In this document: positions 35,553-45,248 of the stretch, piece after piece
Layout: each line of letters opens with the position of its first letter
Position numbering within the stretch: the first letter of the stretch is position 1
From: Flagellimonas olearia
GTDB taxonomy: Bacteria; Bacteroidota; Bacteroidia; Flavobacteriales; Flavobacteriaceae
Direction: 5' to 3'
Length of the DNA stretch: 64,000 nucleotides
NCBI RefSeq assembly: GCF_009184425.1
Contig: NZ_WELG01000001.1
Location: 1,425,870-1,489,869 of the forward strand
Made by a program: the position numbers and the translations under genes
Notes under the pieces: model-generated
Database searches by the model: none
Seen by the model: only the letters and a program-made list of their open reading frames with translations
What the model was told of the DNA's origin: nothing

Positions 35553-38500
35553 ATCAAACGCTCTGTATTCATACTACTCTTCGTATGTCTTGTTGCCACC
35601 ACTACGCAGGGACAAACAGGGCTTATAGACAGTCTTCAGCAAAAATATGCCACTGTTGACTCCGACTCTCTTCGGATACGGATACTCAAGGATATTGCCT
35701 GGGAATATCTGAACAATCGCGGGAACCCCAATTTGGCAAAGAAGCATATCGATAGCTTGCACACCATCAGTCAAAATGCAAACCTTTCTTGGGGAATTGC
35801 CATGGCGGACTATCAATATGCCGTATGGGAAAGACAAATTGGAAACTACAGCAAAGCCCTGAATCATATTGATGCGTATCTGAACTATTCTGGTACCCAA
35901 AAAGAACCATTCGCCCTAGCCAACGGCCTATATCAAAAGGCCATTATTCTGGACAATCTGGGAGATTTTGACAAAAGCTTGGGAATCTACTACGATATCC
36001 TGAAAATATATGAAGACCATGACGACCAATTCAGTATTGCCACTACACTGAATGCCATGGGCGAAATCCTGAAAAAAACAGGCAAAATGTCCGAGGCCAT
36101 GGACCATTACCAAAGAGCCTTGAACATCTTCAGTGCCTTGAACGATAAAACGGAAATGGCCAATTGCCTTTTTAATATTGGGGATACGTTCATGCACCAA
36201 GAAGATTATGACCAAGCCTTGGACTACTTCAACCGGGCCTTGGCCCTTGATCAAGAGACCAACAGCGATTGGGGAAAAGCATTTGATTATGAGGCTCTGG
36301 GAAAGGTCTACGGACGTCAAAAAAGATATGCATTGGCCTTAGAGCATCATAACCAAGCATTGGCCTTGAGGGAAAAATTGGGGATGAGGCTGGAGCTCTC
36401 CATGAGTTATACTGAAATAGGGTCCATCAATCTTGAAATGGGAAACTCCAAAGAGGCTGAAAAATCCATCCTAAATGCCATTGCCATAGCTAAGGAAATT
36501 GGTGCGCGTTCCCACCTTCAGGAAAACTATGACATCCTTTCCCGTATTTATGAGCGCAAGAAGGAATATGACAAGGCGCTAATCTATAAGAATAAGTTTG
36601 TGGCCTTGAAGGACAGTTTGTTCAATGAGGCCAAATCCAAACAAATTGAAGAACTCCAAGTAAAGTTTGATTCCGAAAAAAAACAGGATGCCATTACCAC
36701 GCTCCAAAAAGACGCAGAGATCAACCAGTTGAAGATCAAACAGCAGAAAACCCTTCGGAACATTATTATAGGGCTTGCCGTGGCCGCACTGTTGTTCCTA
36801 TGGTTCGCCTTTAAACGTTATAAGCAGGATCAGCGCGTAAAACAGGCCGACGAGGAAAAAAAACGGGCCGTCCAAGAAGAGCGAAATCGTACGGAAATCG
36901 AAAGACAGCGGGTGGCCGAGCTTCAAAAAATCGATGCCTTGAAAGATGAATTCCTCGCCAACACCTCTCACGAACTGAGAACGCCCTTGGTGGGCATCAT
37001 TGGCTTATCGGAATCCCTAAAGGATGGCGTTGCAGGAAAACTCCCCCAAGCCGCCTTGGAAAATTTGGAGATGATTTCCAATAGTGGAAAGCGGCTCTCC
37101 CATTTGGTTAACGACATCCTTGATTTTTCAAAACTCAAGAACCAGGACCTGTCGCTTACCCTACAACCGGTGGATCTTTATGCCATATCCAATATCGTAC
37201 TACGGTTGTCCCAGCCCCTGCTCATGGACAAAAAACTAAAGCTCATCAATTCCATTCCAAAGGATATCCCCTTGGTAACCGCCGATGAAAACCGGGTACA
37301 ACAGATCATGCACAATCTCATTGGCAATGCCATAAAGTTTACCGAGAAGGGGTACGTTACCCTTTTTGCGGAGGTGAAGGATACGATGATCTCCATCTCC
37401 ATATCGGATACGGGAATAGGCATTTCAAAAGATAAGCAGGGTACCATTTTCAATTCGTTTGAACAAGGGGACGGATCCACTCAAAGGACTTATGGCGGTA
37501 CCGGACTGGGCCTTTCGGTCACAAAACATTTGGTGGAACTGCATGGGGGCACCATTCAGGTTGAATCGGAACCAGGAAAAGGTTCCATTTTCTCCTTTAC
37601 CTTACCCGTTAGCGAAATCAAACGAAAAGAACTCAAACAAAAGGGACAAATGGGTCAAGACGTTGTTCAAACCTTGAGCCGGGGCCATGAAGATTTGGTG
37701 CCGCAAAAAATTAAGTCCAAATCTCTGGAGGGAGCCATAAAAATACTGGTGGTGGACGATGAACCCGTAAACCGAAGGGTATTGGAGAACCACCTTACCG
37801 TAGCAGGGTATGAAATTGTTGAGGCCAGTTCAGGTAAGGAAGCCCTCAAATTATTGGATGGGGAGATTCCCTTCCAATTGGTGCTATTGGATATTATGAT
37901 GCCCGGCCTTTCCGGGTACGAGGTCTGCGAGACCATCCGTAAGCAATACACCGCCAGTGATTTGCCCATCATCCTGCTCACGGCCAAAAACACAGTCAAT
38001 GATTTGGTCATCGGATTCAATTCCGGCGCCAACGACTACCTCACCAAGCCCTTTTCAAAAGGGGAATTGCTGAGCCGGATACGGACCCACATCAACCTGA
38101 ACACCATCCATAGGGCCACATCCAAGTTTGTCCCCTCCGAATTTGTGCAATCCGTAGGAAAGGAATCCATTACCGATGTTAAATTGGGAGACCATATTGA
38201 AAAGAATGTGACGGTACTTTTTTCCGATATCCGCGATTACACCACCCTTGCCGAAGGCATGACACCCGAACAAAACTTCAAGTTTGTCAACGCTTATGTA
38301 GGTCGGATGGGGCCCATTATCAAGGAAAATGAAGGTTTTGTGAACCAATATATGGGGGATGGCATCATGGCCCTATTCCCAAAAACTCCCGAAAATGCCT
38401 TGGATGCCGCTGTTGAAATGCAGCGTGCCCTTTCCCTGTACAACAAAAGAAGGGTGGAGGAAAAAGGATACAAACCCCTATCCATTGGAATAGGCTTACA

Positions 38501-38978
38501 CACCGGACCATTGATCATGGGAATCATTGGGGATTCCAAGCGGAACGATCCCGCCGTAATCGCGGATACCGTGAACAGTGCTGCACGGGTCGAGGGAGTC
38601 ACCAAACATTTTGGGGCCAATATCATAATCAGTGAGGATAGCATACAGGTCATGGAGGATGCCACAGGATTCAATTTTAGGTATTTAGGAAAGGTTCGCG
38701 TAAAGGGCAAGCAAAAGGCGATTGAAATCTATGAATGTATCGATGGGGACAGCATTGAAAGCATTTCGCTAAAGCTGGAAACCCTGGCCCACTACACCGA
38801 AGGCATCCAAGCCTATTTCAAAGGGGAATTCAACGAAGCATCCACAGCTTTTGAGTGGGTCCTCTACAAAAACCCAGGCGATTCCGTAGCCCACTATTTT
38901 AATGACCAAGCCAAAAAATATGCCGTGTTGGGTGCCCCGGAGGGTTGGGCCTCTGGAACTGTTATGCACGAAAAGTAG
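35553..38978 (+). CDS. TPR-histidine kinase-receiver-adenylate/guanylate cyclase hybrid
   Basis: This is a protein of about 1141 residues that would link phosphorelay to cyclic-nucleotide synthesis. The order is a signal peptide ([17 protein letters not shown]), periplasmic TPRs (about 60-350), a membrane helix (400-424), HisKA with SHELRTP (His473), HATPase with NLIGNAIKF and GGTGLGLSV, a receiver with Asp780 in LLDIMMPG, then a class III cyclase (about 880-1065) and one TPR-like repeat. The cyclase metal Asp residues are present (FSDIRDYT Asp892, YMGDG Asp936), as are Asn and Arg of VNSAAR. The substrate-specifying positions are Gln932 and Ala1001 instead of the usual Lys and Asp/Thr. No ATG/GTG/TTG precedes the signal peptide: the reading frame has ATC at 35553 where an ATG is expected. 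The first standard start, TTG 35733, would delete the signal peptide. Confidence 0.88.
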   Translation: MKRSVFILLFVCLVATTTQGQTGLIDSLQQKYATVDSDSLRIRILKDIAWEYLNNRGNPNLAKKHIDSLHTISQNANLSWGIAMADYQYAVWERQIGNYSKALNHIDAYLNYSGTQKEPFALANGLYQKAIILDNLGDFDKSLGIYYDILKIYEDHDDQFSIATTLNAMGEILKKTGKMSEAMDHYQRALNIFSALNDKTEMANCLFNIGDTFMHQEDYDQALDYFNRALALDQETNSDWGKAFDYEALGKVYGRQKRYALALEHHNQALALREKLGMRLELSMSYTEIGSINLEMGNSKEAEKSILNAIAIAKEIGARSHLQENYDILSRIYERKKEYDKALIYKNKFVALKDSLFNEAKSKQIEELQVKFDSEKKQDAITTLQKDAEINQLKIKQQKTLRNIIIGLAVAALLFLWFAFKRYKQDQRVKQADEEKKRAVQEERNRTEIERQRVAELQKIDALKDEFLANTSHELRTPLVGIIGLSESLKDGVAGKLPQAALENLEMISNSGKRLSHLVNDILDFSKLKNQDLSLTLQPVDLYAISNIVLRLSQPLLMDKKLKLINSIPKDIPLVTADENRVQQIMHNLIGNAIKFTEKGYVTLFAEVKDTMISISISDTGIGISKDKQGTIFNSFEQGDGSTQRTYGGTGLGLSVTKHLVELHGGTIQVESEPGKGSIFSFTLPVSEIKRKELKQKGQMGQDVVQTLSRGHEDLVPQKIKSKSLEGAIKILVVDDEPVNRRVLENHLTVAGYEIVEASSGKEALKLLDGEIPFQLVLLDIMMPGLSGYEVCETIRKQYTASDLPIILLTAKNTVNDLVIGFNSGANDYLTKPFSKGELLSRIRTHINLNTIHRATSKFVPSEFVQSVGKESITDVKLGDHIEKNVTVLFSDIRDYTTLAEGMTPEQNFKFVNAYVGRMGPIIKENEGFVNQYMGDGIMALFPKTPENALDAAVEMQRALSLYNKRRVEEKGYKPLSIGIGLHTGPLIMGIIGDSKRNDPAVIADTVNSAARVEGVTKHFGANIIISEDSIQVMEDATGFNFRYLGKVRVKGKQKAIEIYECIDGDSIESISLKLETLAHYTEGIQAYFKGEFNEASTAFEWVLYKNPGDSVAHYFNDQAKKYAVLGAPEGWASGTVMHEK

Positions 38979-38991
38979 TGGACAATACCGC

Positions 38992-41900
38992 CTAATATAC
39001 CGAACTCAATTCCAGCGTATTCGAAATAGCCAAATGGCTATACCGTTCAAACCGATCATCCACATTTTGCTGGACTTTTTGAAAGAGTCTTGTAGAAGAA
39101 TCATCCTCACCATCAAAAAAGGCATCAAACCGTTTTTCCATACGCAAATAGTTCTCCACAGGTAGGTTGGGTCGTTCCGAATCCAATTGTAGGGAAGCAA
39201 GACCTTTTTCCACCCTCGAGGGATCATTACGATACAACAACCACTGCCCCGATGCGACCGCAGCTTTGTGGTATTTGGACGGGTGCCTCATATCAATACC
39301 ATGAGCCGGACTATGGCAATACGCGATGATGATGGATGGTCCATCATGACGTTCGGCTTCCAAAAAGGCCTTCAAGGTCTGCTCTTGATCTGCACCTAGG
39401 GCCACGGATGCCACATAAACCTCTTCATACTGCATGGCCAAAGCCCCCAAATCTTTTTTTGGTTTCGATTTTCCCTTGGCGGCGAATCTTGCCGAAGCCC
39501 CATACGGAGTCGCCTTTGACATTTGTCCGCCCGTATTGGAATATACCTCGTTGTCCAATACCAAAATGTTCACATTCCTTCCCGATGCCAAGACATGATC
39601 TAATCCTCCATAACCAATATCGTAGGCCCAACCATCGCCTCCAACGATCCATACACTTTTCTTTACCAAGCTATCGGCATTTCTGGACAGTATTCTTGCT
39701 TCGGGCATCTGGACTTTCTTCAGTATGGATTTTAATTGGTCAACACGGTTCCTTTGCCGGTTGATTTCCTGCTCCGTGGTTTGCCTCGCATTTAAAATAT
39801 CCCGAACCAATCGGTCACCGATAAATCCTGAAAGCTTTTGAAGCAACTTCTGTGCTTCCAATTCCTGTTGGTCAAGGGACAATCTATACCCCAAACCAAA
39901 CTCCGCATTGTCCTCAAACAAGGAGTTGGACCAGGCCGGTCCCCTACCCTCTTTGTTTTTGCTCCATGGTGTGGTGGGGAGTGCCCCTCCAAAAATGGAA
40001 CTTGCCCCGGTGGCATTGGCCACCAATAATCGATCACCAAACAATTGCGACATTACTTTTAAATAGGTGGCCTGTCCACAACCATCCTCGCCCATGGGGT
40101 ATTTGAACAGGGGTTCCTGCAATTGTTGTTGACTTACTTTGGAAGCATCAATACTATTTCGGCCCATCTCCGAAATGGCATCAAAATAATCCCAATGTTC
40201 CTTTTCCTGCTCCAAACGGGGTTTGGCATGGGTCATTACAAGAGCTTTTGCAGGACAAGCATCCACACAGTTATGACAACCCGTACACTGATCGGGATTT
40301 ACCTGAATGGTGTAATCCAATAGATTGAGTCCTTCCATTTCGGCCAATGTTTTCATGGATTTCCACTGTAAGGGTGCTTCCCTTAAACTTTTGGCGTCAT
40401 AGGCTTTTATACGGAGTGCCCCGGATGGACATGCCATACTACAGGCACCACACTGTATACACTGATCCGTATTCCAACTGGGGAGTTCTTTGGCCAGTTC
40501 CCTATCATTATATATTGAGGTTCCCGTTGGATAGGTTCCATCCACGGGGAGTAGACTCACTGGGGCTTCACCCCCCTTTCCAGCCAAAAGTCGGCCTAAA
40601 AGCGTTTGGGCAAAGTCTTCGTCCCTATTCAATTCCAGTTCGATATGTTGATCTATGGATGACGTATCCACCCTTTTGATTTCTTCACGCCCTACAGAAA
40701 AGATTTGATGGCTGGAAACAGGGTTGTTCATCATCAAATAGCTGACGTGCAAAACGGAAATGTTTTCGCCACTATTAATTATAGATTCCGATAGTCTTTC
40801 ACTATGGACCACATAAAGTTTCACCTGCTTCTTTTGAATGGTCTTTTGGGTTTCCTTGGAAAGTGTATTCCACACTTCAGTGGGCTGGTCTTCGGATAGC
40901 ACCACGACCACCCCTTGAAAGGCTACACGCTCCAAGACAGAGTCTTTTTCAAGAAATTGAAGATTTTCACAGGCCACAAAATCCGCATTCGACACTAAAA
41001 AAGGTGCCTTTATGGGCAAATTGGAGACCCGAAAGTGGGCCACATTTCGGGAGCTTGATTTTCTATAATCGCACTCCTCATAGCCTTGCACAAAATTGCC
41101 CTCCGTATTTCCCACATACTGCAAAAGATTTTTAAACTGCTCGGAAGTTTTTGGATTTTTAATCGAATAAAACAAGGCCTGACCATCAAAGGGAATGGCA
41201 ACCTCCATTTCAGGTTTGGTAAGGCTCAAATGGGTAATATCATCGGTAATGCCTACCGTAAAATTATTCTTCGGCACTTCTTGCTTTAAATTGGAAATGA
41301 TGGATTTGACCATATGGGGTGTAAATTCCTTGGAACCCAACCCATACCTACCTCCAACAATTTTGGGGAGAAAACCATTTTTATGGTTTTGCACCAAGGC
41401 TTGGGTCACATCCAGATACAAAGGTTCCCCTACGGAACCAGGTTCTTTGGTTCGGTCCAAAACGGCAATGGCCTTGCATGTTTCTGGCAGGCTATTGATA
41501 AAATGTTCCACGCTGAAAGGTCGATACAATCGTACTTTTACCAGTCCAATCTTCTCCCCTTGGGCATTCAGATGACCTATGGTCGTTTCAATGGTCTCTG
41601 TACCTGAAGCCATGGCAATGATTACCTGTTCCGCTTGGGGGTGTCCCGCATACTCAAAAATGTGGTACTGCCTTCCGGTAAGCTGGGCAAATTCGTTCAT
41701 TTTTTGCTGCACGATTTCCGGACAGGCATTATAAAAGGTATTCACCGCTTCCCGACTTTGAAAAAACACATCGGAAGCTTGGGAGGTTCCCCTGATCACG
41801 GGGGTATTGGGATTCAATGCCCTGTCTTTGTGGGCTTGTATGGTTTCGATATCCATCATCTGACCAATAACAGTATCGGATACCTTCTCTATTTTGGAAA

Positions 41901-42441
41901 CTTCATGCGAAGTTCTAAAGCCATCAAAAAAGTGTACAAAGGGGATTCTTGATGCCAAGGATGCCGCTTGGGAAATCAGTGCAAAATCCATGGCTTCCTG
42001 AACCGAGGCGGAACCCAATAAGGCATATCCGGTATTGCGAACGGCCATGACATCACTATGGTCTCCAAAAACGGACAAGGCATGTGTTGCCACAGATCTA
42101 GTGGCCACATGGATCACATTCGGGCTAAGTTCACCCGCTATTTTGTACATGTTGGGCATCATCAAAAGCAATCCTTGTGATGCCGTAAAGGTGGAGGTCA
42201 ATGATCCGGTCTGCAAGGCACCGTGCATGGCCCCAGCCACACCGGCTTCGCTTTGCATTTCAAAAACCGAAGGAACATTGCCAAAAATATTTTCGTGTTG
42301 GTAAGCGCTCCATTCCTCAACCAGCTCAGACATTTCCGAAGATGGGGTAATGGGATAAATGGGAAATACCTCATTGGTACGATAGGCTACATGGGCTACG
42401 GCCTGATTTCCATTTACGATATTGTATTTCTGGTTTTGCAT
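38992..42441 (-). CDS. nifJ: Pyruvate:ferredoxin (flavodoxin) oxidoreductase
   Basis: This single-chain 2-oxoacid oxidoreductase of about 1149 residues decarboxylates pyruvate with thiamine diphosphate and CoA, passing electrons to ferredoxin or flavodoxin. Domain signatures are YPITPSSEM at the N-terminus, two complete ferredoxin motifs (CIQCGACSMACP near residue 660, CTGCHNCVDACP near 717) and a ThDP site (GDGWAYDIGYGG, then LDNEVYSNTGGQ) near 930. Two positions that are cysteines of the proximal cluster in Desulfovibrio-type enzymes are changed: the usual CAGCGE reads EDGCGQ, and NATGCSS reads NATGASS. The Cys of GCGQ and AYCHSPAHG remain. The frame runs to 42489, but the ATG at 42441 matches the normal start. 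It follows the OsmC gene across a terminator and may share its sigma-54 promoter by readthrough. Confidence 0.95.
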   Translation of the reverse strand: MQNQKYNIVNGNQAVAHVAYRTNEVFPIYPITPSSEMSELVEEWSAYQHENIFGNVPSVFEMQSEAGVAGAMHGALQTGSLTSTFTASQGLLLMMPNMYKIAGELSPNVIHVATRSVATHALSVFGDHSDVMAVRNTGYALLGSASVQEAMDFALISQAASLASRIPFVHFFDGFRTSHEVSKIEKVSDTVIGQMMDIETIQAHKDRALNPNTPVIRGTSQASDVFFQSREAVNTFYNACPEIVQQKMNEFAQLTGRQYHIFEYAGHPQAEQVIIAMASGTETIETTIGHLNAQGEKIGLVKVRLYRPFSVEHFINSLPETCKAIAVLDRTKEPGSVGEPLYLDVTQALVQNHKNGFLPKIVGGRYGLGSKEFTPHMVKSIISNLKQEVPKNNFTVGITDDITHLSLTKPEMEVAIPFDGQALFYSIKNPKTSEQFKNLLQYVGNTEGNFVQGYEECDYRKSSSRNVAHFRVSNLPIKAPFLVSNADFVACENLQFLEKDSVLERVAFQGVVVVLSEDQPTEVWNTLSKETQKTIQKKQVKLYVVHSERLSESIINSGENISVLHVSYLMMNNPVSSHQIFSVGREEIKRVDTSSIDQHIELELNRDEDFAQTLLGRLLAGKGGEAPVSLLPVDGTYPTGTSIYNDRELAKELPSWNTDQCIQCGACSMACPSGALRIKAYDAKSLREAPLQWKSMKTLAEMEGLNLLDYTIQVNPDQCTGCHNCVDACPAKALVMTHAKPRLEQEKEHWDYFDAISEMGRNSIDASKVSQQQLQEPLFKYPMGEDGCGQATYLKVMSQLFGDRLLVANATGASSIFGGALPTTPWSKNKEGRGPAWSNSLFEDNAEFGLGYRLSLDQQELEAQKLLQKLSGFIGDRLVRDILNARQTTEQEINRQRNRVDQLKSILKKVQMPEARILSRNADSLVKKSVWIVGGDGWAYDIGYGGLDHVLASGRNVNILVLDNEVYSNTGGQMSKATPYGASARFAAKGKSKPKKDLGALAMQYEEVYVASVALGADQEQTLKAFLEAERHDGPSIIIAYCHSPAHGIDMRHPSKYHKAAVASGQWLLYRNDPSRVEKGLASLQLDSERPNLPVENYLRMEKRFDAFFDGEDDSSTRLFQKVQQNVDDRFERYSHLAISNTLELSSVY

Positions 42442-42475
42442 GGGAGCGAGGTAATTTTTGTTCGTTGGATAAAAA

Positions 42476-42508
42476 AATAAGCCGCCCATTTTTAGGCGGC
42501 TTATTTTG
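42476..42508 (-). terminator. Terminator between OsmC gene and nifJ
   Basis: A 13-bp stem (AAAATAAGCCGCC and its complement) with a 7-nt loop is followed on the minus strand by a T tract. It ends OsmC transcription, perhaps incompletely. Confidence 0.85.
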
Positions 42509-42515
42509 CTTGGTC

Positions 42516-43067
42516 TTACTTTTCAAACTCGATGGTAACCGGAGTTGGGTTGGTTATCATATCGAATACGGGAGAGAATTGTGACAAGGCTCTCAATTGC
42601 TCTTCGGAAGCATCGGATTTCACTTTGAACTTTACAGTGATACCATTGTATCCTTTGCGTACTTCTGGATCAAGTCCCAAAAATCCGTGAAGGTCCACAT
42701 CACCATGCAATTTGGATTCAACACCTTCAATGTCGATACCATTGGCGGCAGCGTGATAGGCCATGGCTCCTGTTAGGCAAGAACCCAAAGCGTGCAAAAC
42801 AATCTCGGCTGGGTTGGGTGCTTGGTCTTTACCTAAAAGAACCTCAACATGGTCGGCTTCCATGGTAAAGGCATCTTTTCTTACAGGATGCTCTTGTCCT
42901 ACTCCATAATAATCTTGGATGCTGGTCACACAATGACCTCCCTCGATCCAGTTGTTTTTGGCCCTGAACTCGAACTTTGCCAATTCTGGGTTTTCTTGTA
43001 CTGCGTTGATCGTGTCTACTAGTTGATCTACGTTTACTCCGTTCTTAATGTTTGCTGTTGTAATCAT
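42516..43067 (-). CDS. OsmC family protein
   Basis: This 183-residue protein has the OsmC fold, whose members often reduce organic hydroperoxides. The first family cysteine is seen in LGSCLTGAMAYHAA, but the second is replaced: the usual CPV motif reads FSPVFDM. Another cysteine occurs in GGHCVTSIQ. It is therefore probably not a classical two-cysteine peroxidase; related Bacteroidota proteins share this form and their role is open. The gene is preceded by a sigma-54-type promoter and three palindromes, making it the best candidate target of the adjacent sigma-54 activator. nifJ lies downstream. Confidence 0.92.
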   Translation of the reverse strand: MITTANIKNGVNVDQLVDTINAVQENPELAKFEFRAKNNWIEGGHCVTSIQDYYGVGQEHPVRKDAFTMEADHVEVLLGKDQAPNPAEIVLHALGSCLTGAMAYHAAANGIDIEGVESKLHGDVDLHGFLGLDPEVRKGYNGITVKFKVKSDASEEQLRALSQFSPVFDMITNPTPVTIEFEK

Positions 43068-43113
43068 GTTTTTAGATTTTTAAGATTAATTGATTAACAT
43101 TTGCTTTAGAATA

Positions 43114-43129
43114 TGCATTTGCCGTGCCA
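43114..43129 (-). promoter_or_regulatory. Sigma-54 (-24/-12) promoter of the OsmC gene
   Basis: The minus strand reads TGGCACGGCAAATGCA, matching 11 of the 12 defined bases of TGGCACGN4TTGCW, with correct GG-N10-GC spacing. It would start RNA about 35 nt before the OsmC ATG. An IHF-type site (TATCAA, 4 nt, TTG on the minus strand, 43149-43137) lies just upstream. Confidence 0.8.
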
Positions 43130-43188
43130 AACAACACAACTACTTGATAATCAATTAATTCAAATCAAAAAACATAAAAGAAACACTC

Positions 43189-43240
43189 ACGAAATTTCGT
43201 TTGTTTACGAGATTTCGTCAGTGCATTTACGAGATTTCGT
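43189..43240. promoter_or_regulatory. Three palindromic enhancer sites for a sigma-54 activator
   Basis: ACGAAATTTCGT (43189-43200, a perfect palindrome) and two copies of ACGAGATTTCGT (43207-43218, 43229-43240) lie about 85-135 bp upstream of the predicted OsmC transcription start. The last copy ends 4 bp before the stop of the activator gene. Number, symmetry and distance fit upstream activating sequences bound by that activator's Fis-type helix-turn-helix domain. Confidence 0.72.
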
Positions 43241-43244
43241 CAAT

Positions 43245-45083
43245 TTAGACCGGTCTGGAGATTCCCAGTGCCTTTATCTTGGAGTTTAGTGTGGTGGGAC
43301 GCAGGCCCAATAGCGCTGCAGCACCATTTTTCCCCGAAATCTTCCATTGGGATTTCTTGAGGGCGTTTAAAATATTCTGTTTTTCCAATTGGATCAATTC
43401 TTGGGAAGTATAAATATGTTCGTTCTTGGTCTTTGGCACCATCTCCTCCAAAGGATTGGAATTTGGGATGATGTTGGACCAATCTATCCCACCGTTTTGG
43501 GAAACAATAACGGCCCGTTCTATAAGGTTTTGAAGTTCACGTACATTTCCAGGCCACCCATATTCCAAAAACAATTGCTGTTGTGCCGAGGTCAAGGATT
43601 TGATTTTTCTACCTATTTTCTTAGAGAAGTATCCGATCATGTCATCGGCAATCAAGCAAACATCCCTTCCCCTATCCCGCAAAGCGGGAATTTCAATCGG
43701 AAATACATTCAAGCGATAGAACAGGTCTTCCCTAAACTTACCTTCCTTGGACAGTTTCAACAAATCCCGATGGGTAGCAGCAATGATCCGTACATTTACC
43801 TTTATGGTCGTTGAGCTTCCCACGGGGTCAAATTCCCCCTCTTGGATCACCCGCAACAGCTTGGGCTGGAGGTCTAACGGAAGTTCCCCGATCTCATCCA
43901 AGAAAATGGTGCCTTTGTCCGCCAATAAAAATCGTCCCTTTCTACTGTTGGTCGCTCCAGTAAAAGCGCCCTTTTCATGTCCAAAAAGCTCACTCTCTAT
44001 CAAATTGGCGGGGATGGCCCCGCAATTGATACGGATCAAAGGACCATTGCTCCTGGCACTGGCTTCATGAATGGCCCTGGCCACCAATTCCTTTCCCGTA
44101 CCTGTTTCGCCATGCACCAAAACCGTAGCTTGGGTTTGGGCCACTTGTTGAATGAGCTCCAGCACCTTTTTCATGGAACTGTGTTCCGCAATGATACCGT
44201 GGTCATGGGTAAGCTCCTTGATTTCTTCCTGCAAATACTCGGTCTGACTTTCCAGGGAGGTGATTTTATTTTCAGCCAACAACCGATCTTCCATATTCCT
44301 AAGAATCAACGTATAAAAGGTGTCGGTATCGTTTCCATAATGACTCAAAGTTCCCTCATTGAGGGTTTCCTTTCCATTGGATCCAATAATCTTTACCATC
44401 TTGGGCAAATAAGTGTTTGAGCCTTCAGCCCCGTTCTGGCAGACGGATTCCAACAGCTGGGCCGATTCCTCATCCAAAAAGAAAAGGACGTTCCGCTGGT
44501 CCACATCTTCATTTTCCAATAGTTTTTTTGCGGAATCGTTGGCCAAGAATATCCTAAAGTTGGCATCGAACATTAGAATGGCATCCATGGCACCATTGAT
44601 GAGCCCTGTCATCTTGGAGTTGGTCAATTCCAATTCCTTCTTTGATGAGGCCAAGCGCTCTTGGACCCTATCCAGCTCCCTATGCCTTTTGATGAGAACT
44701 GACATGATTCCTTTTACAAATCCGCTGTTAGAATCCATCAATTCTTGAAAATGGGTGGTCTCTATTTTTAACAGAAGGGTTTCTTCTTCCGCAGTGACCG
44801 ATACCGATCGTGGTTTACTGTCAATCAAAGCATACTCCCCGAAGCACTCGCCCTTGTGAAGCTCCCCATAGATATGATCTTTATCATGCACCTTGACATG
44901 GCCTTCCAAAATAACATACATGGCCTCCCCTAGCTCTCCCTTTCTTATAATAGTCCTATTGATTGGGTATTGTTCCTCCACCCCATTTTTGCACAACTGC
45001 AACAACGACGCCTTATCCACTTCAGAAAAGAACGGGACTTCCTTTAAAAAATTCACCAAATCCATGAGTCGTGCCGAGGTCAT
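43245..45083 (-). CDS. Sigma-54 activator with cyclic-nucleotide-binding and PAS domains
   Basis: This 612-residue bacterial enhancer-binding protein drives sigma-54 RNA polymerase. Residues about 10-125 form a CRP-like cyclic-nucleotide-binding domain whose phosphate-binding cassette is intact ([16 protein letters not shown], with Glu83, Arg92, Ser93). A PAS-like domain follows (about 155-275). The AAA+ domain (about 305-540) has Walker A GETGTGKE, the sigma-54-contacting GAFTGA loop and Walker [11 protein letters not shown] Fis-type helix-turn-helix closes the protein ([20 protein letters not shown]). No phospho-receiver is present, so control is probably by ligand. The enhancer-like palindromes and sigma-54 promoter lie immediately downstream, before the OsmC gene. 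ATGs occur at 45083 and 45065. Confidence 0.95.
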   Translation of the reverse strand: MTSARLMDLVNFLKEVPFFSEVDKASLLQLCKNGVEEQYPINRTIIRKGELGEAMYVILEGHVKVHDKDHIYGELHKGECFGEYALIDSKPRSVSVTAEEETLLLKIETTHFQELMDSNSGFVKGIMSVLIKRHRELDRVQERLASSKKELELTNSKMTGLINGAMDAILMFDANFRIFLANDSAKKLLENEDVDQRNVLFFLDEESAQLLESVCQNGAEGSNTYLPKMVKIIGSNGKETLNEGTLSHYGNDTDTFYTLILRNMEDRLLAENKITSLESQTEYLQEEIKELTHDHGIIAEHSSMKKVLELIQQVAQTQATVLVHGETGTGKELVARAIHEASARSNGPLIRINCGAIPANLIESELFGHEKGAFTGATNSRKGRFLLADKGTIFLDEIGELPLDLQPKLLRVIQEGEFDPVGSSTTIKVNVRIIAATHRDLLKLSKEGKFREDLFYRLNVFPIEIPALRDRGRDVCLIADDMIGYFSKKIGRKIKSLTSAQQQLFLEYGWPGNVRELQNLIERAVIVSQNGGIDWSNIIPNSNPLEEMVPKTKNEHIYTSQELIQLEKQNILNALKKSQWKISGKNGAAALLGLRPTTLNSKIKALGISRPV

Positions 45084-45157
45084 TGTACGCTTACAAGAGG
45101 TTATAGATGAAATAAATATAGGGATTTGCCGTATAATACAGGCTTGGTCAAAATCTA

Positions 45158-45191
45158 TTGTTCCATTTTCACGGAAGGAAACATATCTTGG
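45158..45191 (+). promoter_or_regulatory. Weak candidate promoter of the OxyR-like gene
   Basis: TTG at 45158-45160 and TAtcTTGG at 45184-45191 (7 of 8), spaced 23 bp, in the 165-bp region shared with the divergent activator gene. Confidence 0.3.
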
Positions 45192-45248
45192 TTTACCATA
45201 GATTAAACTGATGGTTTTTTATACTTTTATGCTTCAAATTTATAATTG

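Noticed and set aside
35733-35760. TTG start for the kinase-cyclase gene
   Set aside because: It would discard a clear signal peptide and about 60 in-frame coding residues, and lies about 230 nt after the promoter.
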